Positions 28,152-40,665 are shown, counted from the stretch's first letter. The stretch is 64,000 nucleotides of DNA from Xenorhabdus nematophila ATCC 19061 (GCF_000252955.1 NC_014228.1:620001-684000); one strand, 5' to 3'. Numbers and translations: made by a program. Notes: generated from the sequence alone by a model not told the origin.

Positions 28152-29462
28152 GTGCTTGAGCGTTTATCTTGGAAAAAATTGGTATTGGGCCTTGTGTTTT
28201 TTTGTTTGCCCGCCGTTATTTTGTCTCTTTTTATCGGTCATTTGGCATGGTTACTTGTTATTGCATTACTCTCCGCGCTGGGATGGCATGGTTACAATTT
28301 GCTGAAACTATCCGATTGGTTATGGTTGGATCGTAGTTCATTACCTCCTGCCGGACGAGGGGGATGGGAGCCTATATTTTATGGTATCCATCTGATGCAG
28401 CAGCGTAATCGTAAACGACGCCGTGAACTTGCGTTATTGATCAGACGATTCCGTAGTGGTGCAGAGTCACTGCCGGATGCCATTGTGATGATAACTACGG
28501 AAGGCAATATTTTCTGGTGTAACCGTTTGGCTCAGCATTTACTCGGATTTCGCTGGCCGGAGGATAATGGCCAGCATATCTTCAACTTACTGCGTTATCC
28601 CGATTTTAGTCGCTATATCACCGCAAATGATTTTTCCCGTCCTTTATCCATTGAGCTGAATAACGGAAATAGGGTTGAGTTCCGGCTGATGCCTTATTCA
28701 GAAAAACAGTTATTAATGGTCGCACATGATATTACCCAAAAAAGATTGTTGGAAAACACCCGACGAGATTTCTTCGCCAATGTTAGTCATGAGCTGAGGA
28801 CACCACTCACGGTACTACAAGGCTATTTGGAGATGATGCAGGAGCAGGAACTCGATAGTCAGGGCAATCAGAAAGCTGTCAGTACCATGCAGGAGCAGAT
28901 ACGGAGAATGGATAATCTGGTTAAACAACTGCTGCATCTTTCCAAAATTGAAACAGGCCCACAAATTGATATGAACGAAATTGTTGATGTTCCCACGATG
29001 TTGAAGCTATTGCGGCAGGAAGCATTGTCCCCGGGAAATAATCAGTACGATATTGTGTTTAATATTGATGAAAAACTGAAAGTTTTTGGCAATGAAGATC
29101 AACTGCGCAGTGCTATGTCTAACCTTGTTTATAATGCCATTAACCATACTTCTCCGGGAACGCGAATTGAAGTAAGTTGGCTAAATGTTTCTCAGGGAGC
29201 GCTGTTTAAGGTGGAAGATAACGGAGGCGGGATTAGTGCTGAACATTTGCCACGTTTAACAGAACGTTTTTACCGTGTAGATCGTGCACGTTCGCGACAA
29301 ACGGGGGGGAATGGGCTGGGGCTTGCGATAGTGAAACATGCACTGCATCACTACAATACTCATCTCGATATTTCGAGCGAATTAGGAAAAGGCGCTACAT
29401 TTAGCTTTCTATTGGCCCCTCGACTGATTGTTTCTTTCAAAGAAAGTTTATTTAAAAAATAA
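28152..29462 (+). CDS. phoR: Phosphate regulon sensor histidine kinase PhoR
   Basis: 436 residues from a GTG start ([10 protein letters not shown]), matching the family N-terminus. Order of parts: two N-terminal membrane helices, a basic linker ([18 protein letters not shown]), a PAS domain ([19 protein letters not shown]), HisKA with the phosphoacceptor His in [19 protein letters not shown], and HATPase_c boxes [18 protein letters not shown] and [14 protein letters not shown]. It phosphorylates PhoB when phosphate is scarce. It lies 85 bases after phoB in one operon. Confidence 0.97.
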   Translation: MLERLSWKKLVLGLVFFCLPAVILSLFIGHLAWLLVIALLSALGWHGYNLLKLSDWLWLDRSSLPPAGRGGWEPIFYGIHLMQQRNRKRRRELALLIRRFRSGAESLPDAIVMITTEGNIFWCNRLAQHLLGFRWPEDNGQHIFNLLRYPDFSRYITANDFSRPLSIELNNGNRVEFRLMPYSEKQLLMVAHDITQKRLLENTRRDFFANVSHELRTPLTVLQGYLEMMQEQELDSQGNQKAVSTMQEQIRRMDNLVKQLLHLSKIETGPQIDMNEIVDVPTMLKLLRQEALSPGNNQYDIVFNIDEKLKVFGNEDQLRSAMSNLVYNAINHTSPGTRIEVSWLNVSQGALFKVEDNGGGISAEHLPRLTERFYRVDRARSRQTGGNGLGLAIVKHALHHYNTHLDISSELGKGATFSFLLAPRLIVSFKESLFKK

Positions 29463-29845
29463 TAAGTTAAATGGAATTAAATGGTAACAATACGGACAAA
29501 AAAATGATTTATTAATTAATATGCGCAAAAAAAATACAAATCATATAGTGTATATTCAGTGATAGATGACAATAATCACTAATTTTAAAAATTAGTTTGA
29601 AATATTGTTCTGGTTTTTGGTTTGCTGCTTGCCTTTTTACGCTATAAAAGTTTTACTTGTGGGCAGTTGTTGGCGATTCTAGCTGTTATTACCACTATCA
29701 TTCTGTATCTTGCGATTATCAGTGAATATTATATTAGTCACTGATTGTTATATCAGAATTCAGTCTCGCCAGTGAAAATTCAAGTATTTGCGTTACTTAC
29801 TATCGCACATGCAATTCTTTTGACAAAAATACATTAATAATCATT
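29463..29845. other. Intergenic stretch between phoR and brnQ with a possible membrane-peptide remnant
   Basis: The 383 bases are AT-rich. A frame open from 29601 to the TGA at 29744 encodes about 47 residues with two hydrophobic segments (IVLVFGLLLAFLRYKSF and AILAVITTIILYLAII). It lacks an ATG or GTG near its start and any ribosome-binding site, so it is more likely the remnant of a small membrane-protein gene than a live gene. Nothing else is recognised. Confidence 0.35.
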
Positions 29846-31186
29846 ATGGCATACCGTTTATCATCTAAGGATATTTGGGCATTAGGCTTTATGACCTTTG
29901 CCTTGTTCGTTGGGGCGGGAAATATTATTTTCCCGCCTATGGTTGGCCTGCAAGCGGGAGAACATGTTTGGATCGCCGCTTTAGGCTTTTTGCTAACGGC
30001 TGTTGGCCTGCCAGTCATTACCGTCATTGCTTTGGCAAAAGTCGGGGGAGGCATTGAATCACTCAGTGCTCCTATTGGTAAAACGGCAGGGCTGATTCTG
30101 GCAACTGTCTGCTATCTCGCTGTCGGCCCTCTGTTTGCAACACCCAGAACTGCCACCGTTTCTTTTGAAGTGGGTATTGCGCCACTGACCGGAACCGGGG
30201 ACCTTCCTCTATTCATCTATAGCGTCGTTTATTTTTTACTGGTGATCCTGATTTCATTGTATCCGGGTAAATTGCTGGATAATGTAGGGCATATCCTGGC
30301 TCCGATTAAAATTCTGGCACTGGCAATTCTGGGTATTGCCGCTGTGTTATGGCCCGCGGGTGGCCCTATTCCCGCCGTTGAAACTTATCAGGAAATTCCA
30401 TTCTCAAATGGTTTTGTCAATGGTTATCTGACAATGGATACATTGGCTGCAATGGTGTTCGGCATTGTTATTGTCAATGCAGCCCGCTCCAGAGGTGTTG
30501 AGGCTTCTTCTCTGCTGACACGTTATGCTATGTGGGCGGGTCTGATTGCCGGTCTTGGTTTGGTGTTGGTGTATCTCTCCCTGTTCAAACTGGGAGAAAG
30601 CAGTGGCACTTTGGTTCCGACGGCAGAAAACGGTGCAGTGATCCTGCATGCTTATGTTCAGACTGTTTTTGGTAACTATGGTAGTTTTTTCCTGGCAATA
30701 CTGATTTTCGTTGCTTGTATGGTGACTGCTGTTGGTTTGACTTGTGCTTGTTCTGAGTTCTTCAGCCGTTATTTACCGTTGTCTTATCGTTCTCTGGTGC
30801 TGATTCTGGCCACTTTCTCTATGCTGGTGTCTAATCTGGGCCTGAACCACTTGATTAAGTTTTCAATTCCAGTACTGATATCAATTTACCCACCATGTAT
30901 TGTTCTGGTATTGCTGAGTCTTACCATAAACTGGTGGCGTAACTTTACACGTATTCTGGCTCCGGCCATGTCTGTCAGCTTATTGTTTGGTGTCCTGGAT
31001 GCAGTAAAATCTTCTGAATATTTGTCCCACCTGTTGCCAGAATGGGCGAAACACTTGCCATTGGCTGATCAAGGGCTGGCATGGTTACTGCCGACTTTGT
31101 TGACGATTGTCGTGTGTGCGATCTATGACCGTGTTGTGGGAAGAATCAGTCTCCCAAAGTATGACGTCCGGCATGAAGAAAAGTAG
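29846..31186 (+). CDS. brnQ: Branched-chain amino acid transporter BrnQ (LIVCS family)
   Basis: A 446-residue protein with about 12 membrane helices. The N-terminal family signature is clear: [30 protein letters not shown]. Later conserved parts include [18 protein letters not shown] and [15 protein letters not shown]. It imports leucine, valine and isoleucine with sodium. Its place after phoBR is the same as in Escherichia coli. Confidence 0.95.
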   Translation: MAYRLSSKDIWALGFMTFALFVGAGNIIFPPMVGLQAGEHVWIAALGFLLTAVGLPVITVIALAKVGGGIESLSAPIGKTAGLILATVCYLAVGPLFATPRTATVSFEVGIAPLTGTGDLPLFIYSVVYFLLVILISLYPGKLLDNVGHILAPIKILALAILGIAAVLWPAGGPIPAVETYQEIPFSNGFVNGYLTMDTLAAMVFGIVIVNAARSRGVEASSLLTRYAMWAGLIAGLGLVLVYLSLFKLGESSGTLVPTAENGAVILHAYVQTVFGNYGSFFLAILIFVACMVTAVGLTCACSEFFSRYLPLSYRSLVLILATFSMLVSNLGLNHLIKFSIPVLISIYPPCIVLVLLSLTINWWRNFTRILAPAMSVSLLFGVLDAVKSSEYLSHLLPEWAKHLPLADQGLAWLLPTLLTIVVCAIYDRVVGRISLPKYDVRHEEK

Positions 31187-31271
31187 AGCAAGATAGATTG
31201 ACTAAAGGTAAAGACAGTTATTCGCTGACTTTATTTAATTCATGCGATGGGCAGTATTATATTAATGATAA

Positions 31272-31306
31272 GGGTGAGTATGCTTACGCAACTCACCCCT
31301 TGTTTA
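31272..31306 (+). terminator. Terminator between brnQ and ggt
   Basis: A perfect 8-bp stem GGGTGAGT / ACTCACCC with an 11-base loop, followed by CTTGTTTATTT. It probably ends brnQ transcription; the convergent ggt gene ends 55 bases further on. Confidence 0.65.
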
Positions 31307-31361
31307 TTTATGTCTTTTGTCTTTCTAATTTCATCTTGAGGTACATTAAATACAGACAGAA

Positions 31362-33122
31362 TTAATAGCCAATAGCAGCACCGGCAGGGCGTCGTACGTC
31401 ATTGGCACCATAAATATAACCTTCACGGACAATACCGGAAACAGAGGAATCATTGCCGGATGAATCGGCAGTAACACCCGCAGCACCCGGTAATCCAATC
31501 ATGATTAATTCTGTGGCACCCCAAGGTGTTTGTTCCGCCATCTTATAACCCATTTTTTCCAGTAAATTCAGCGTATCTTTCGAAAGACCACGTTGTTCGT
31601 AATAGACTTCATCAGGCAGCCATTGATGGTGAATGCGTGGGCTGTTGACCGCTTCTTGTGGTGGCATGTTGAAATCAATAATATTCAGGGCACTTTGCAG
31701 TGTGATCGAAATAATGCGTGAACCGCCCGGAGACCCTAAGACCAGGAAAATTTTTCCATCTTTGGTCACAAGTGTCGGGCTCATTGATGATAGTGGGCGC
31801 TTACCTGGGGCAATTGAGTTGGTTGCTCCTTGTACCAGGCCATACAAATTTTTCTCACCCACTTTTGTTGTAAAATCATCCATTTCGTCATTGAGGAAAA
31901 AGCCGGTTCCGGGAGGGATCACAACGGCACCAAAGCGCCCATTAATGGTATAGGTTGTTGATACGGCGTTACCGTCTTTATCTACTACGGAATAATGTGT
32001 GGTTTCTGGTTTTTCATGAGGAGGAATGCCGGGTTGGACATTTTTTGATGGTGTGGCTTTGTTAGGTTCGATCTCTTTTCTGATGGATTCCGCGTAGCTT
32101 TTGCTCAACAATCGGTCAAGAGGATTGTTAATAAATGCAGGATCGCCTAAGTAGGTGTTTCTGTCCATATAAGCGTGACGCATGGCTTCCGTCAAGGTAT
32201 GGATGTAAGCTGCGGAATTAAATCCCATGGATTTAAGATCATAACCTTCAACAATATTTAATATTTCACATAGTGTGACACCACCAGAACTGGGCGGTGG
32301 AGAAGAGATAAATTTATATCCCCGGTAGCTACAAGTGACAGGAGGAGTCTCTGTTATGTGGAAATTGGCAAAATCTGCCGCGGTGATAATTCCGCCCGAT
32401 TTTTTCGATGTTTCTTCAACTAATTGCGGAATTTTGCCGCGATAGAAAGCATCCGGCCCTTGTTTGGCAATCTTTTCCAGCGTGTTGGCTAAATCAGTCT
32501 GGATGAGTCGGTCACCCGGCTGAAATGATGAGCCGTCTTTTCGCAGGAAAATACGGGCAGCTTCAGGATCCTGAGCAAACCGTTTAACGGCCGTGTCGAG
32601 GATATCAGTATCACCACGGGTCAGGAGATAACCTTCACGCGCCAGCTTGATGGCGGGAGCCATGACTTGTTCGCGACTCAATGTACCGTACTTTTTCAGC
32701 GCCTCTTCAAATCCCATGACAGTACCGGGCACGGCAACGGCTTTATAACCATACAGACTGGCATCTTTAATGGCATTACCGTCTTTGTCCAGATACATAT
32801 TGGCGCTGGCGGCGGCGGGCGCTTTTTCACGGAAATTAATAAAGGTATCTTTACCATTGGCAAGATGAATAGTCATAAAGCCTCCGCCACCAATGTTGCC
32901 GCAGCACGGGTTGACGACCGCTTCGGCATAACCAACGGCAATAGCGGCATCAATGGCGTTCCCCCCCATCTTGAGAATATCAATGCCAACTTGTGAAGCG
33001 AGACGTTGTGAACTGACCACCATACCTTGTTTAGCTTCAACAGCAGGTTCAGTGGCAGCGTAAAGTGAGGAAGAAACCAGCAGGGATACCGAGATAAGTG
33101 GAATTGTCCATGTTTTGAACAT
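31362..33122 (-). CDS. ggt: Gamma-glutamyltranspeptidase (periplasmic)
   Basis: A 586-residue precursor with an N-terminal signal peptide ending SSLYA. The autoprocessing Thr begins the small subunit at TTHYSVVDKDGNAVSTTYT, near residue 390. Also seen are NPCCGNIGGGGFMTI and the glutamate-binding LNDEMDDFTT and PLSSMSPTLV blocks. It cleaves or transfers the gamma-glutamyl group of glutathione and related compounds in the periplasm. It is monocistronic here, convergent with brnQ. Confidence 0.96.
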   Translation of the reverse strand: MFKTWTIPLISVSLLVSSSLYAATEPAVEAKQGMVVSSQRLASQVGIDILKMGGNAIDAAIAVGYAEAVVNPCCGNIGGGGFMTIHLANGKDTFINFREKAPAAASANMYLDKDGNAIKDASLYGYKAVAVPGTVMGFEEALKKYGTLSREQVMAPAIKLAREGYLLTRGDTDILDTAVKRFAQDPEAARIFLRKDGSSFQPGDRLIQTDLANTLEKIAKQGPDAFYRGKIPQLVEETSKKSGGIITAADFANFHITETPPVTCSYRGYKFISSPPPSSGGVTLCEILNIVEGYDLKSMGFNSAAYIHTLTEAMRHAYMDRNTYLGDPAFINNPLDRLLSKSYAESIRKEIEPNKATPSKNVQPGIPPHEKPETTHYSVVDKDGNAVSTTYTINGRFGAVVIPPGTGFFLNDEMDDFTTKVGEKNLYGLVQGATNSIAPGKRPLSSMSPTLVTKDGKIFLVLGSPGGSRIISITLQSALNIIDFNMPPQEAVNSPRIHHQWLPDEVYYEQRGLSKDTLNLLEKMGYKMAEQTPWGATELIMIGLPGAAGVTADSSGNDSSVSGIVREGYIYGANDVRRPAGAAIGY

Positions 33123-33289
33123 GTATGATTCTCCTGAGAATAGGCTGTTGTGAATAAACCCAGTTAATGTGGGGGTTTATGTTGCAAATATGTAATTCAC
33201 CTTAACTAAAGCTCAGGGTTTTGGAAAGGTTATTTTCTGTGCTTAAGACGATAAAGTCAGAAATTTAAGATAGGGGAGTTTGATTAAGC

Positions 33290-33319
33290 GAAAAAACCAG
33301 CCGGTTGCGCGGCTGGTTT
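33290..33319 (-). terminator. Terminator of the peroxiredoxin gene
   Basis: On the minus strand AACCAGCC / GGCTGGTT forms an 8-bp stem around an 8-base loop and is followed by TTTTTTCGC, 40 bases after the peroxiredoxin stop codon. Confidence 0.85.
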
Positions 33320-33355
33320 GGAATTATTGGCAATAGATCCAATACTGGAGAGCTA

Positions 33356-33958
33356 TTACAGTTTGTCAGCGTTTTTGGTCAGGTAATCTGCGACACCTTT
33401 AGGTGAAGCGCCCATACCTTCTTTGCCCTTTTCCCACTGTGCAGGACAAACTTCGCCATGTTCTTCATGGAATTGCAGTGCATCAACCATACGCAGCATT
33501 TCATCAACGTTACGGCCTAGTGGCAGATCGTTAACGACTTGATGACGAACAACACCATTTTTGTCGATCAGGAAAGAACCGCGCAGAGCAACGCCAGCTT
33601 CTGGATGCACAATGCCGTAAGCTTGCATGATTTCGTGTTTGATGTCAGCAACCATTGGGTATTTAACTTCGCCAATACCACCTTCGCTGATTGGCGTGTT
33701 ACGCCATGCGTTGTGAACGAATTCTGAATCGAAGGAAACACCAACCACTTCAACACCACGTTTCTGGAATTCTTCATAGCGGTGATCGAAAGCGATCAGC
33801 TCAGAAGGGCAGACAAAAGTGAAGTCCATTGGCCAGAAGAAAATAACGGCAGCGCGGCCATTCAGGTGCTCTTTCAGATTGAAATTGTTAACGATTTCAC
33901 CGTTACCGAGAACTGCAGCAGCTGTAAAGTCAGGGGCTTGGCGGGTGACTAAAACCAT
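33356..33958 (-). CDS. 2-Cys peroxiredoxin (Prx1/AhpC type)
   Basis: A 200-residue thiol peroxidase. The peroxidatic Cys lies in DFTFVCPSELIAF near residue 50, the resolving Cys in GEVCPAQWEKG near residue 171, and the C-terminal tail of typical 2-Cys enzymes is complete. It reduces hydrogen peroxide and organic peroxides in the cytoplasm using thioredoxin or a dedicated reductase; no ahpF is adjacent. It is monocistronic with its own terminator. Symbols used for close relatives vary (tsaA, ahpC, prx), so none is assigned. Confidence 0.93.
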   Translation of the reverse strand: MVLVTRQAPDFTAAAVLGNGEIVNNFNLKEHLNGRAAVIFFWPMDFTFVCPSELIAFDHRYEEFQKRGVEVVGVSFDSEFVHNAWRNTPISEGGIGEVKYPMVADIKHEIMQAYGIVHPEAGVALRGSFLIDKNGVVRHQVVNDLPLGRNVDEMLRMVDALQFHEEHGEVCPAQWEKGKEGMGASPKGVADYLTKNADKL

Positions 33959-34112
33959 ATTTGACTCCTGTGATTTTAAAAAGTGTTATATAAAAACGGG
34001 TTACAGCATAAGGAATTAAGGTATAGCAATAAAGAATAAAATACCGATTGATATAATAGGTTTTATCTATCAATAAACTGCTTTTAATTCCTTTGGCCTA
34101 CATAAGATAAAG

Positions 34113-34736
34113 CTATTTAGGAAAAGTGCAAGGTTCTGACGCGATTTCCTGTTCACAGAAGCCATGGTTTGAGGCCAAAGTCATCATCTGTGGATAAAAC
34201 TCCCAAAATAATGCTTCAAACTCAGGATAATGTTTTTCTATATCCTGATATGATCCTGCCAACGCCGATAATTTAGGGCGTCTTTGGGCCATGCCTTGCA
34301 ACACATTAGCAATACATGACATATCCGCATAGCGAATGAGCAAATTTTGTGGCCAGAGATATCGGTTCAATGCCTGAAATTTCTCAGGGGTAGAATTGAG
34401 ATAAGGTTCTATATTACTGCGGGCGACATTGACAAATGCAGGAAGAGAGTAATTTTTTTCACATTTGTCCCAATGCAGAGAAAGAAAGTGATCCCAGACA
34501 ATATCCAGAGTAATGGGGGAAACCCGGCGGTACTCGCAACGGAATAAGCCACGCGCCGCCATAACAAGTGGATGTTGGTCCGTCACGGTATCTACCCGAC
34601 GGTGCATACGGATACCCGCTACAATATCAGCATTGAATAATCCTTCAGGCGACCCACGAACAAAATCCGCCATTAAATTGCCCAGTAAGGAACTTTCCGA
34701 TAATGCTGCTAAATGAAGGTGTGCGAGAAAATTCAT
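34113..34736 (-). CDS. acpH: Acyl carrier protein phosphodiesterase AcpH
   Basis: 207 residues from the ATG at 34736 ([10 protein letters not shown]), the conserved family start; an in-frame upstream extension has no homology. Conserved HD-like metal positions are visible in [28 protein letters not shown] and [12 protein letters not shown]. It removes 4'-phosphopantetheine from acyl carrier protein. It is divergent from queA, as in other enterobacteria. The C-terminus is about 14 residues longer than the Escherichia coli protein. Confidence 0.93.
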   Translation of the reverse strand: MNFLAHLHLAALSESSLLGNLMADFVRGSPEGLFNADIVAGIRMHRRVDTVTDQHPLVMAARGLFRCEYRRVSPITLDIVWDHFLSLHWDKCEKNYSLPAFVNVARSNIEPYLNSTPEKFQALNRYLWPQNLLIRYADMSCIANVLQGMAQRRPKLSALAGSYQDIEKHYPEFEALFWEFYPQMMTLASNHGFCEQEIASEPCTFPK

Positions 34737-34840
34737 AGCGAGAGTATACCGTAAATCGTTAAACTGGGTGCTTCTTTGTTGCACCCTTGCGCTTGCAGCA
34801 CTAGACTAGTCCGCCTGTTTTTTTGAATGATACAAATAAA

Positions 34841-35921
34841 ATGCGTGTCGCTGATTTTACTTTTGAACTGCCAGAAGAGCTTATTGCTCACTATCCCCAG
34901 CCACAGCGAAGTGGCTGCCGCCTGCTTTCCCTTGATGGTGAAACGGGAGAACTGACGCACGGTATTTTTACTGATGTGTTGGATAAACTGGAAGCGGGTG
35001 ACCTGCTGGTTTTCAATAATACCCGTGTGATCCCTGCGCGTCTATTTGGTCGCAAAGCGACGGGGGGAAAATTGGAAGTATTGGTCGAAAGAATGCTGGA
35101 TAATAAGCGAGTACTCGCTCACGTTCGTGCGTCCAAGGCTCCGAAAGAAGGTGCTAAGCTCATTCTTGGCGAGGACGTTCTCGGTGAAGATCGCAGCATT
35201 AAGGCAACCATGCTGGCGCGTCATGATACTTTGTTTGAAATCCGTTTTGATGATGATCGTGACGTATTAACTATTCTGGATCAGATCGGCCATATGCCTC
35301 TGCCGCCTTATATTGCCCGTCCTGATGAAGACGCGGATCGGGAGTTGTACCAGACTGTCGTATAGTGAACGTCCCGGAGCAGTCGCTGCACCAACTGCGG
35401 GTTTGCATTTTGATGAGCCGCTTCTGGCTGCCTTGCGTGAAAAAGGTGTTGAAATGGCTTTTGTCACTCTGCATGTTGGCGCGGGTACTTTTCAGCCTGT
35501 GCGGGTGGAAACCATTGAAGACCATGTTATGCATGCTGAATATGCGGAAGTGCCACAGGATGTTGTGGATGCTGTGCTGGCATGTAAAGCGCGTGGGAAT
35601 AGAGTCATTGCGGTGGGAACCACATCCGTTCGCTCACTGGAAAGCGCCGCTAAGGCCTGTCAGGGTGAGATAATCGCGCCATTTTTTGATGATACCCGAA
35701 TCTTTATTTACCCCGGGTTTGAATATCAGGTGGTAGATGCGTTGATTACCAATTTCCATCTGCCGGAATCCACGCTTATCATGCTGGTTTCTGCGTTTGC
35801 CGGTTATAAAAATACCATGAATGCCTACAAAGAGGCGGTAACGGAAAAATATCGTTTTTTCAGTTATGGTGATGCGATGTTTATCAATCGCAACTCAATA
35901 GCATCACAAGAAATGGTATGA
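34841..35921 (+). pseudogene. queA: tRNA ribosyltransferase-isomerase QueA, split by a one-base frameshift
   Basis: The first part (from [11 protein letters not shown] at 34841) ends at TAG in DRELYQTVV. The second part continues one base later as [20 protein letters not shown] to the stop at 35921. Deleting one base in GTCGTATAGTGAACG (near 35360) gives the family sequence QTVYSERPG and a full-length protein of about 359 residues. QueA adds the epoxycyclopentane ring of queuosine to preQ1-modified tRNA. Both halves are otherwise well conserved, so this is a very recent mutation, a sequencing error or, least likely, a programmed shift. If real, cells would stop at preQ1-tRNA, although tgt downstream is intact. 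Confidence 0.88.
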
Positions 35922-36052
35922 AAAAAGCGGTATAGAAATAAAAATACTGCAATAAAGGATTTTAAAATCAAAATGATCTTCATTTCAGCTCCGCTGGTTT
36001 GAACGGTATCTAAACATAGCATCAGACTGTTTTTCTGATGTTTGGAGGTTAA

Positions 36053-37177
<1,125 letters not shown>

Positions 37178-37193
37178 TTTGGCGTGACTAATC

Positions 37194-37228
37194 AGCCTCA
37201 ATATGTGTAGCATATTGGGCTGGTTTTT
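37194..37228 (+). terminator. Terminator after tgt
   Basis: AGCCTCAATATG pairs with CATATTGGGCT (one mismatch) around a short loop and is followed by GGTTTTTG. It likely separates queA-tgt from yajC-secDF at least partly. Confidence 0.6.
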
Positions 37229-37290
37229 GATCGAGCTACTGTCGATTTTTCGATAGTCATATTTTCGGTAACGATATTTTTGACAATATA

Positions 37291-37335
37291 TCTTCGATAA
37301 CAATGTCTTTAATAGCACTGTCTTCGATAACAATG
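37291..37335. repeat. Short direct repeat in the tgt-yajC gap
   Basis: TCTTCGATAACAATG occurs at 37291-37305 and 37321-37335, a 30-base period, with a degenerate version (TTCGGTAACGATA) just before. The second copy runs into the yajC ribosome-binding site. It probably arose by local duplication. Confidence 0.6.
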
Positions 37336-37346
37336 AGGTAAATTTG

Positions 37347-37685
37347 ATGAGTTTTTTTATTTCTGAAGCTGCGGCAGCCGCTGGTGCGCCAGCGCAATCT
37401 CAGGGTAACCCATATTCTCTGATTATCATGCTGGTTGTTTTCGGTTTGATTTTCTATTTCATGATCCTGCGTCCACAACAAAAACGCACCAAAGAACATA
37501 AGAAACTGATGGATTCCATCTCCAAAGGAGATGAAGTGCTGACTTCTGGTGGTTTGGTTGGTCGTGTCACTAAAGTGTCTGAAACAGGCTATGTTGTTAT
37601 TGCACTGAATGAGACCACAGAAATAACCGTCAAACGTGACTTCGTCGCCGCCGTTCTGCCGAAAGGTACAATGAAGGCTATTTAA
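37347..37685 (+). CDS. yajC: Sec translocon accessory subunit YajC
   Basis: A 112-residue protein with one membrane helix ([23 protein letters not shown]) after a short exported N-terminus. The cytoplasmic tail has the conserved [14 protein letters not shown] and [11 protein letters not shown]. The start MSFFIS is chosen from homology, with GAGG 9 bases upstream. It binds SecDF and the SecYEG channel. First gene of the yajC-secD-secF operon. Confidence 0.95.
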   Translation: MSFFISEAAAAAGAPAQSQGNPYSLIIMLVVFGLIFYFMILRPQQKRTKEHKKLMDSISKGDEVLTSGGLVGRVTKVSETGYVVIALNETTEITVKRDFVAAVLPKGTMKAI

Positions 37686-37713
37686 TTTTCCGATTTTCCC
37701 GAAGGGAACTGCC

Positions 37714-39561
37714 GTGTTGAACCGTTATCCTTTGTGGAAGTATCTGATGCTGATCGCTGCGATCCTCATCGGTTTGCTTTATGCACTTCCCAACCTGTAT
37801 GGTGAGGATCCGGCTGTACAAATCACTGGCGCGCGAGGCATCGGCGCCAGTGAAAAAACGCTGGACCAAGTCCGTAATGTTTTAGACAAAGATCAAATCA
37901 AGAGCAAGTCCATTGCGTTGGAAAATGGGGCAATCCTTGCTCGTTTCAATAGTTCTGATGTTCAGCTCCGTGCCCGTGAAGCACTGGTCTCTGCGTTGGG
38001 CGAACAGTATGTTGTGGCATTGAACCTGGCTCCTGCAACGCCTGCCTGGTTAAGCAAAGTCGGTGCTGAGCCGATGAAACTGGGGCTTGACCTGCGTGGC
38101 GGTGTTCACTTCTTAATGGAAGTGGATATGGAAACTGCACTGGGCAAATTACAGGAACAGAATATTGACAGCCTGCGTGTTGAGTTGCGTGATCAGGGCA
38201 TTGCTTATTCTACTATCCGCAAGATTGATAATTATGGCGTTGAAGTTCGTTTCCGTGATAGCGATGCCCGTTCTAAAGCGGAAAACTATCTTGAACCTCG
38301 TCACCGTGACTTAGTCTTCTCTGCCGGTGCCAATAATACACTGAAAGCCGTGATGAGTGATGAGCGTCTGCGTGAAGCGCGTTCTTATGCTGTTCAGCAG
38401 AATATTACCATCCTGCGTAACCGTGTTAACCAACTTGGGGTTGCTGAGCCACTGGTTCAACGTCAAGGCGCAGACCGTATTGTTGTTGAATTACCCGGTA
38501 TTCAGGATACCGCCCGCGCTAAAGAGATCCTCGGCGCAACGGCAACCTTGGAATTCCGTCTGGTGAATACCAATATTGACCAAAATGCGGCACTTGCTGG
38601 TCGTATTCCCGCTGATTCAGAACTGCAATATACCCGTGATGGTAACCCAGCCGTATTGTATAAGCGTGTTATCCTGACCGGAGATCATATTACTGATTCC
38701 ACTTCCAGTACGGATGAGAACGGTTATCCGCAGGTGAATATTTCTCTGGATAGCGCGGGTGGTACAGCGATGTCTAATTTCACCAAAGACAATCTGCAAA
38801 AACCAATGGCAACGCTGTTTGTGGAATATAAGGACAGCGGCAAAAAAGATGCCAATGGTCGTTCGCTTTTGGTTAAGAAAGAAGAAGTCATCAATATCGC
38901 AACTATTCAGTCGCGTTTAGGTAATAATTTCCGTATTACGGGTATTAGTAACCCTGCTGAAGCCCGCCAGTTATCACTGTTGCTACGTGCTGGTGCGTTA
39001 ATTGCGCCAATCCAGATTGTGGAAGAACGTACTATAGGGCCAACGCTGGGTTTGCAAAATATCGAGCAAGGTCTTGAAGCGTGCTTGTGGGGCTTGGTTG
39101 CTTCCATTTTGTTTATGGTAATTTACTATCGCAAATTTGGCCTGATTGCGAGCAGTGCATTGCTGGCAAACTTAGTCCTCATCGTCGGTATTATGTCTCT
39201 GTTGCCGGGTGCGACGCTGACTATGCCGGGAATTGCGGGTATTGTTCTGACACTTGCCGTCGCCGTGGATGCGAATGTGTTAATCAACGAACGCATCAAA
39301 GAAGAATTGCGCAATGGACGTACCATTCAGCAGGCAATTCATGAAGGCTACAAAGGTGCATTCTCCAGTATCATTGACGCAAACCTGACTACGCTGATTA
39401 CTGCTATCATTTTGTATGCCGTGGGTACTGGCTCTATCAAGGGCTTTGCGATCACGACAAGTATTGGTGTGGCGACTTCGATGTTCACCGCGATTGTGGG
39501 AACGCGAGCAATCGTGAACTTGCTGTACGGTGGCAAGCGTATCAATAAGTTGTCAATTTAA
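37714..39561 (+). CDS. secD: Protein translocase subunit SecD
   Basis: A 615-residue RND-type membrane protein from a GTG start preceded by GAAGGGAA. It has an N-terminal helix, a large periplasmic domain with the conserved [15 protein letters not shown] and the P1 head region, and five C-terminal helices including the D5 motif [21 protein letters not shown]. With SecF it uses the proton gradient to complete protein export. Confidence 0.97.
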   Translation: MLNRYPLWKYLMLIAAILIGLLYALPNLYGEDPAVQITGARGIGASEKTLDQVRNVLDKDQIKSKSIALENGAILARFNSSDVQLRAREALVSALGEQYVVALNLAPATPAWLSKVGAEPMKLGLDLRGGVHFLMEVDMETALGKLQEQNIDSLRVELRDQGIAYSTIRKIDNYGVEVRFRDSDARSKAENYLEPRHRDLVFSAGANNTLKAVMSDERLREARSYAVQQNITILRNRVNQLGVAEPLVQRQGADRIVVELPGIQDTARAKEILGATATLEFRLVNTNIDQNAALAGRIPADSELQYTRDGNPAVLYKRVILTGDHITDSTSSTDENGYPQVNISLDSAGGTAMSNFTKDNLQKPMATLFVEYKDSGKKDANGRSLLVKKEEVINIATIQSRLGNNFRITGISNPAEARQLSLLLRAGALIAPIQIVEERTIGPTLGLQNIEQGLEACLWGLVASILFMVIYYRKFGLIASSALLANLVLIVGIMSLLPGATLTMPGIAGIVLTLAVAVDANVLINERIKEELRNGRTIQQAIHEGYKGAFSSIIDANLTTLITAIILYAVGTGSIKGFAITTSIGVATSMFTAIVGTRAIVNLLYGGKRINKLSI

Positions 39562-39571
39562 GGAGCACGTT

Positions 39572-40540
39572 GTGGCACAGGATTATACTGTTGAACAATT
39601 AAACTATGGGCGTAGAGTCATTGACTTTATGCGCTGGGACAACGTTGCCTTTGGGATTTCGTTCCTGCTTTTGGTGGCTTCCATCGTGACGATGGGCGTT
39701 CGTGGGTTTAACTGGGGTCTTGATTTTACCGGTGGGACGGTCATTGAGATTAACCTGAGCAAACCTGCGGATCTGGACAAAATGCGCGATAGCCTGACAC
39801 AGAATGGTTTTTCTGATGCGCTTTTGCAAAATTTTGGCAGTAGCCGTGATGTTATGGTTCGCATGCCTCCCGTGGCAGGTAATGCAGGGCAAGAGTTGGG
39901 TAATAAGGTTATTTCGGTTATTAACCAGCATATTGATAATGATGCCACGGTTAAACGTGTCGAGTTTGTTGGCCCGAGTGTTGGAAGCGAGCTGGCACAA
40001 ACGGGGGCAATGGCGTTATTGGTTGCACTGATCTGTATCCTGATTTATGTCGGTTTCCGCTTTGAGTGGCGTCTGGCATTGGGGGCAGTGATTGCGCTTG
40101 CGCATGACGTTATTATCACAGTGGGTATATTGTCGTTGTTCCATATCGAAATTGATCTGACTATCGTTGCATCATTGATGTCCGTGATCGGTTATTCATT
40201 AAACGACAGTATCGTTGTATCGGATCGTATTCGTGAAAACTTCCGCAAAATACGTCGTGGTACCTCTTATGAGATCATGAATGTTTCACTGACCCAGACT
40301 CTGAGTCGTACAATCATGACTTCTGCCACGACATTGCTGGTTGTGCTGATGCTGTACATTTTCGGTGGGGAAATGCTGAAAGGCTTCTCACTGGCAATGT
40401 TAATCGGTGTTACCATCGGTACCGTTTCTTCCATCTATGTTGCTTCTGCACTGGCTTTGAAACTGGGTATGAAACGTGAACATATGATCCAGCAGAAAGT
40501 TGAGAAAGAAGGGGCTGATCAGCCTTCCATACTTCCTTAA
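39572..40540 (+). CDS. secF: Protein translocase subunit SecF
   Basis: 322 residues from GTG at 39572, 11 bases after secD and preceded by AAGGAG; this matches the family N-terminus [11 protein letters not shown]. It has six membrane helices and a periplasmic P4 domain. Conserved blocks are [35 protein letters not shown] and [18 protein letters not shown]. It partners SecD. Confidence 0.97.
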   Translation: MAQDYTVEQLNYGRRVIDFMRWDNVAFGISFLLLVASIVTMGVRGFNWGLDFTGGTVIEINLSKPADLDKMRDSLTQNGFSDALLQNFGSSRDVMVRMPPVAGNAGQELGNKVISVINQHIDNDATVKRVEFVGPSVGSELAQTGAMALLVALICILIYVGFRFEWRLALGAVIALAHDVIITVGILSLFHIEIDLTIVASLMSVIGYSLNDSIVVSDRIRENFRKIRRGTSYEIMNVSLTQTLSRTIMTSATTLLVVLMLYIFGGEMLKGFSLAMLIGVTIGTVSSIYVASALALKLGMKREHMIQQKVEKEGADQPSILP

Positions 40541-40575
40541 TGATTTAGTCTGATCGCGTTTTGGTAGTGTCTAAA

Positions 40576-40608
40576 CGCCCTGTGAGTACTCACTGACAGG
40601 GTGTTTTT
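40576..40608 (+). terminator. Terminator of the yajC-secDF operon
   Basis: CGCCCTGT pairs with ACAGGGTG (one G-T pair) and is followed by five Ts (TTTTTCATT), 36 bases after the secF stop. Confidence 0.85.
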
Positions 40609-40665
40609 CATTATCACTTCAAGGTACACTGTCATTCTCCCTTCGGTTAACTGCCAGGAAACGAT

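Noticed and set aside
34841..35921. Two separate short genes in place of queA
   Set aside because: The two pieces align with the first and second half of one enzyme and join after a one-base correction; the second piece has no start of its own.
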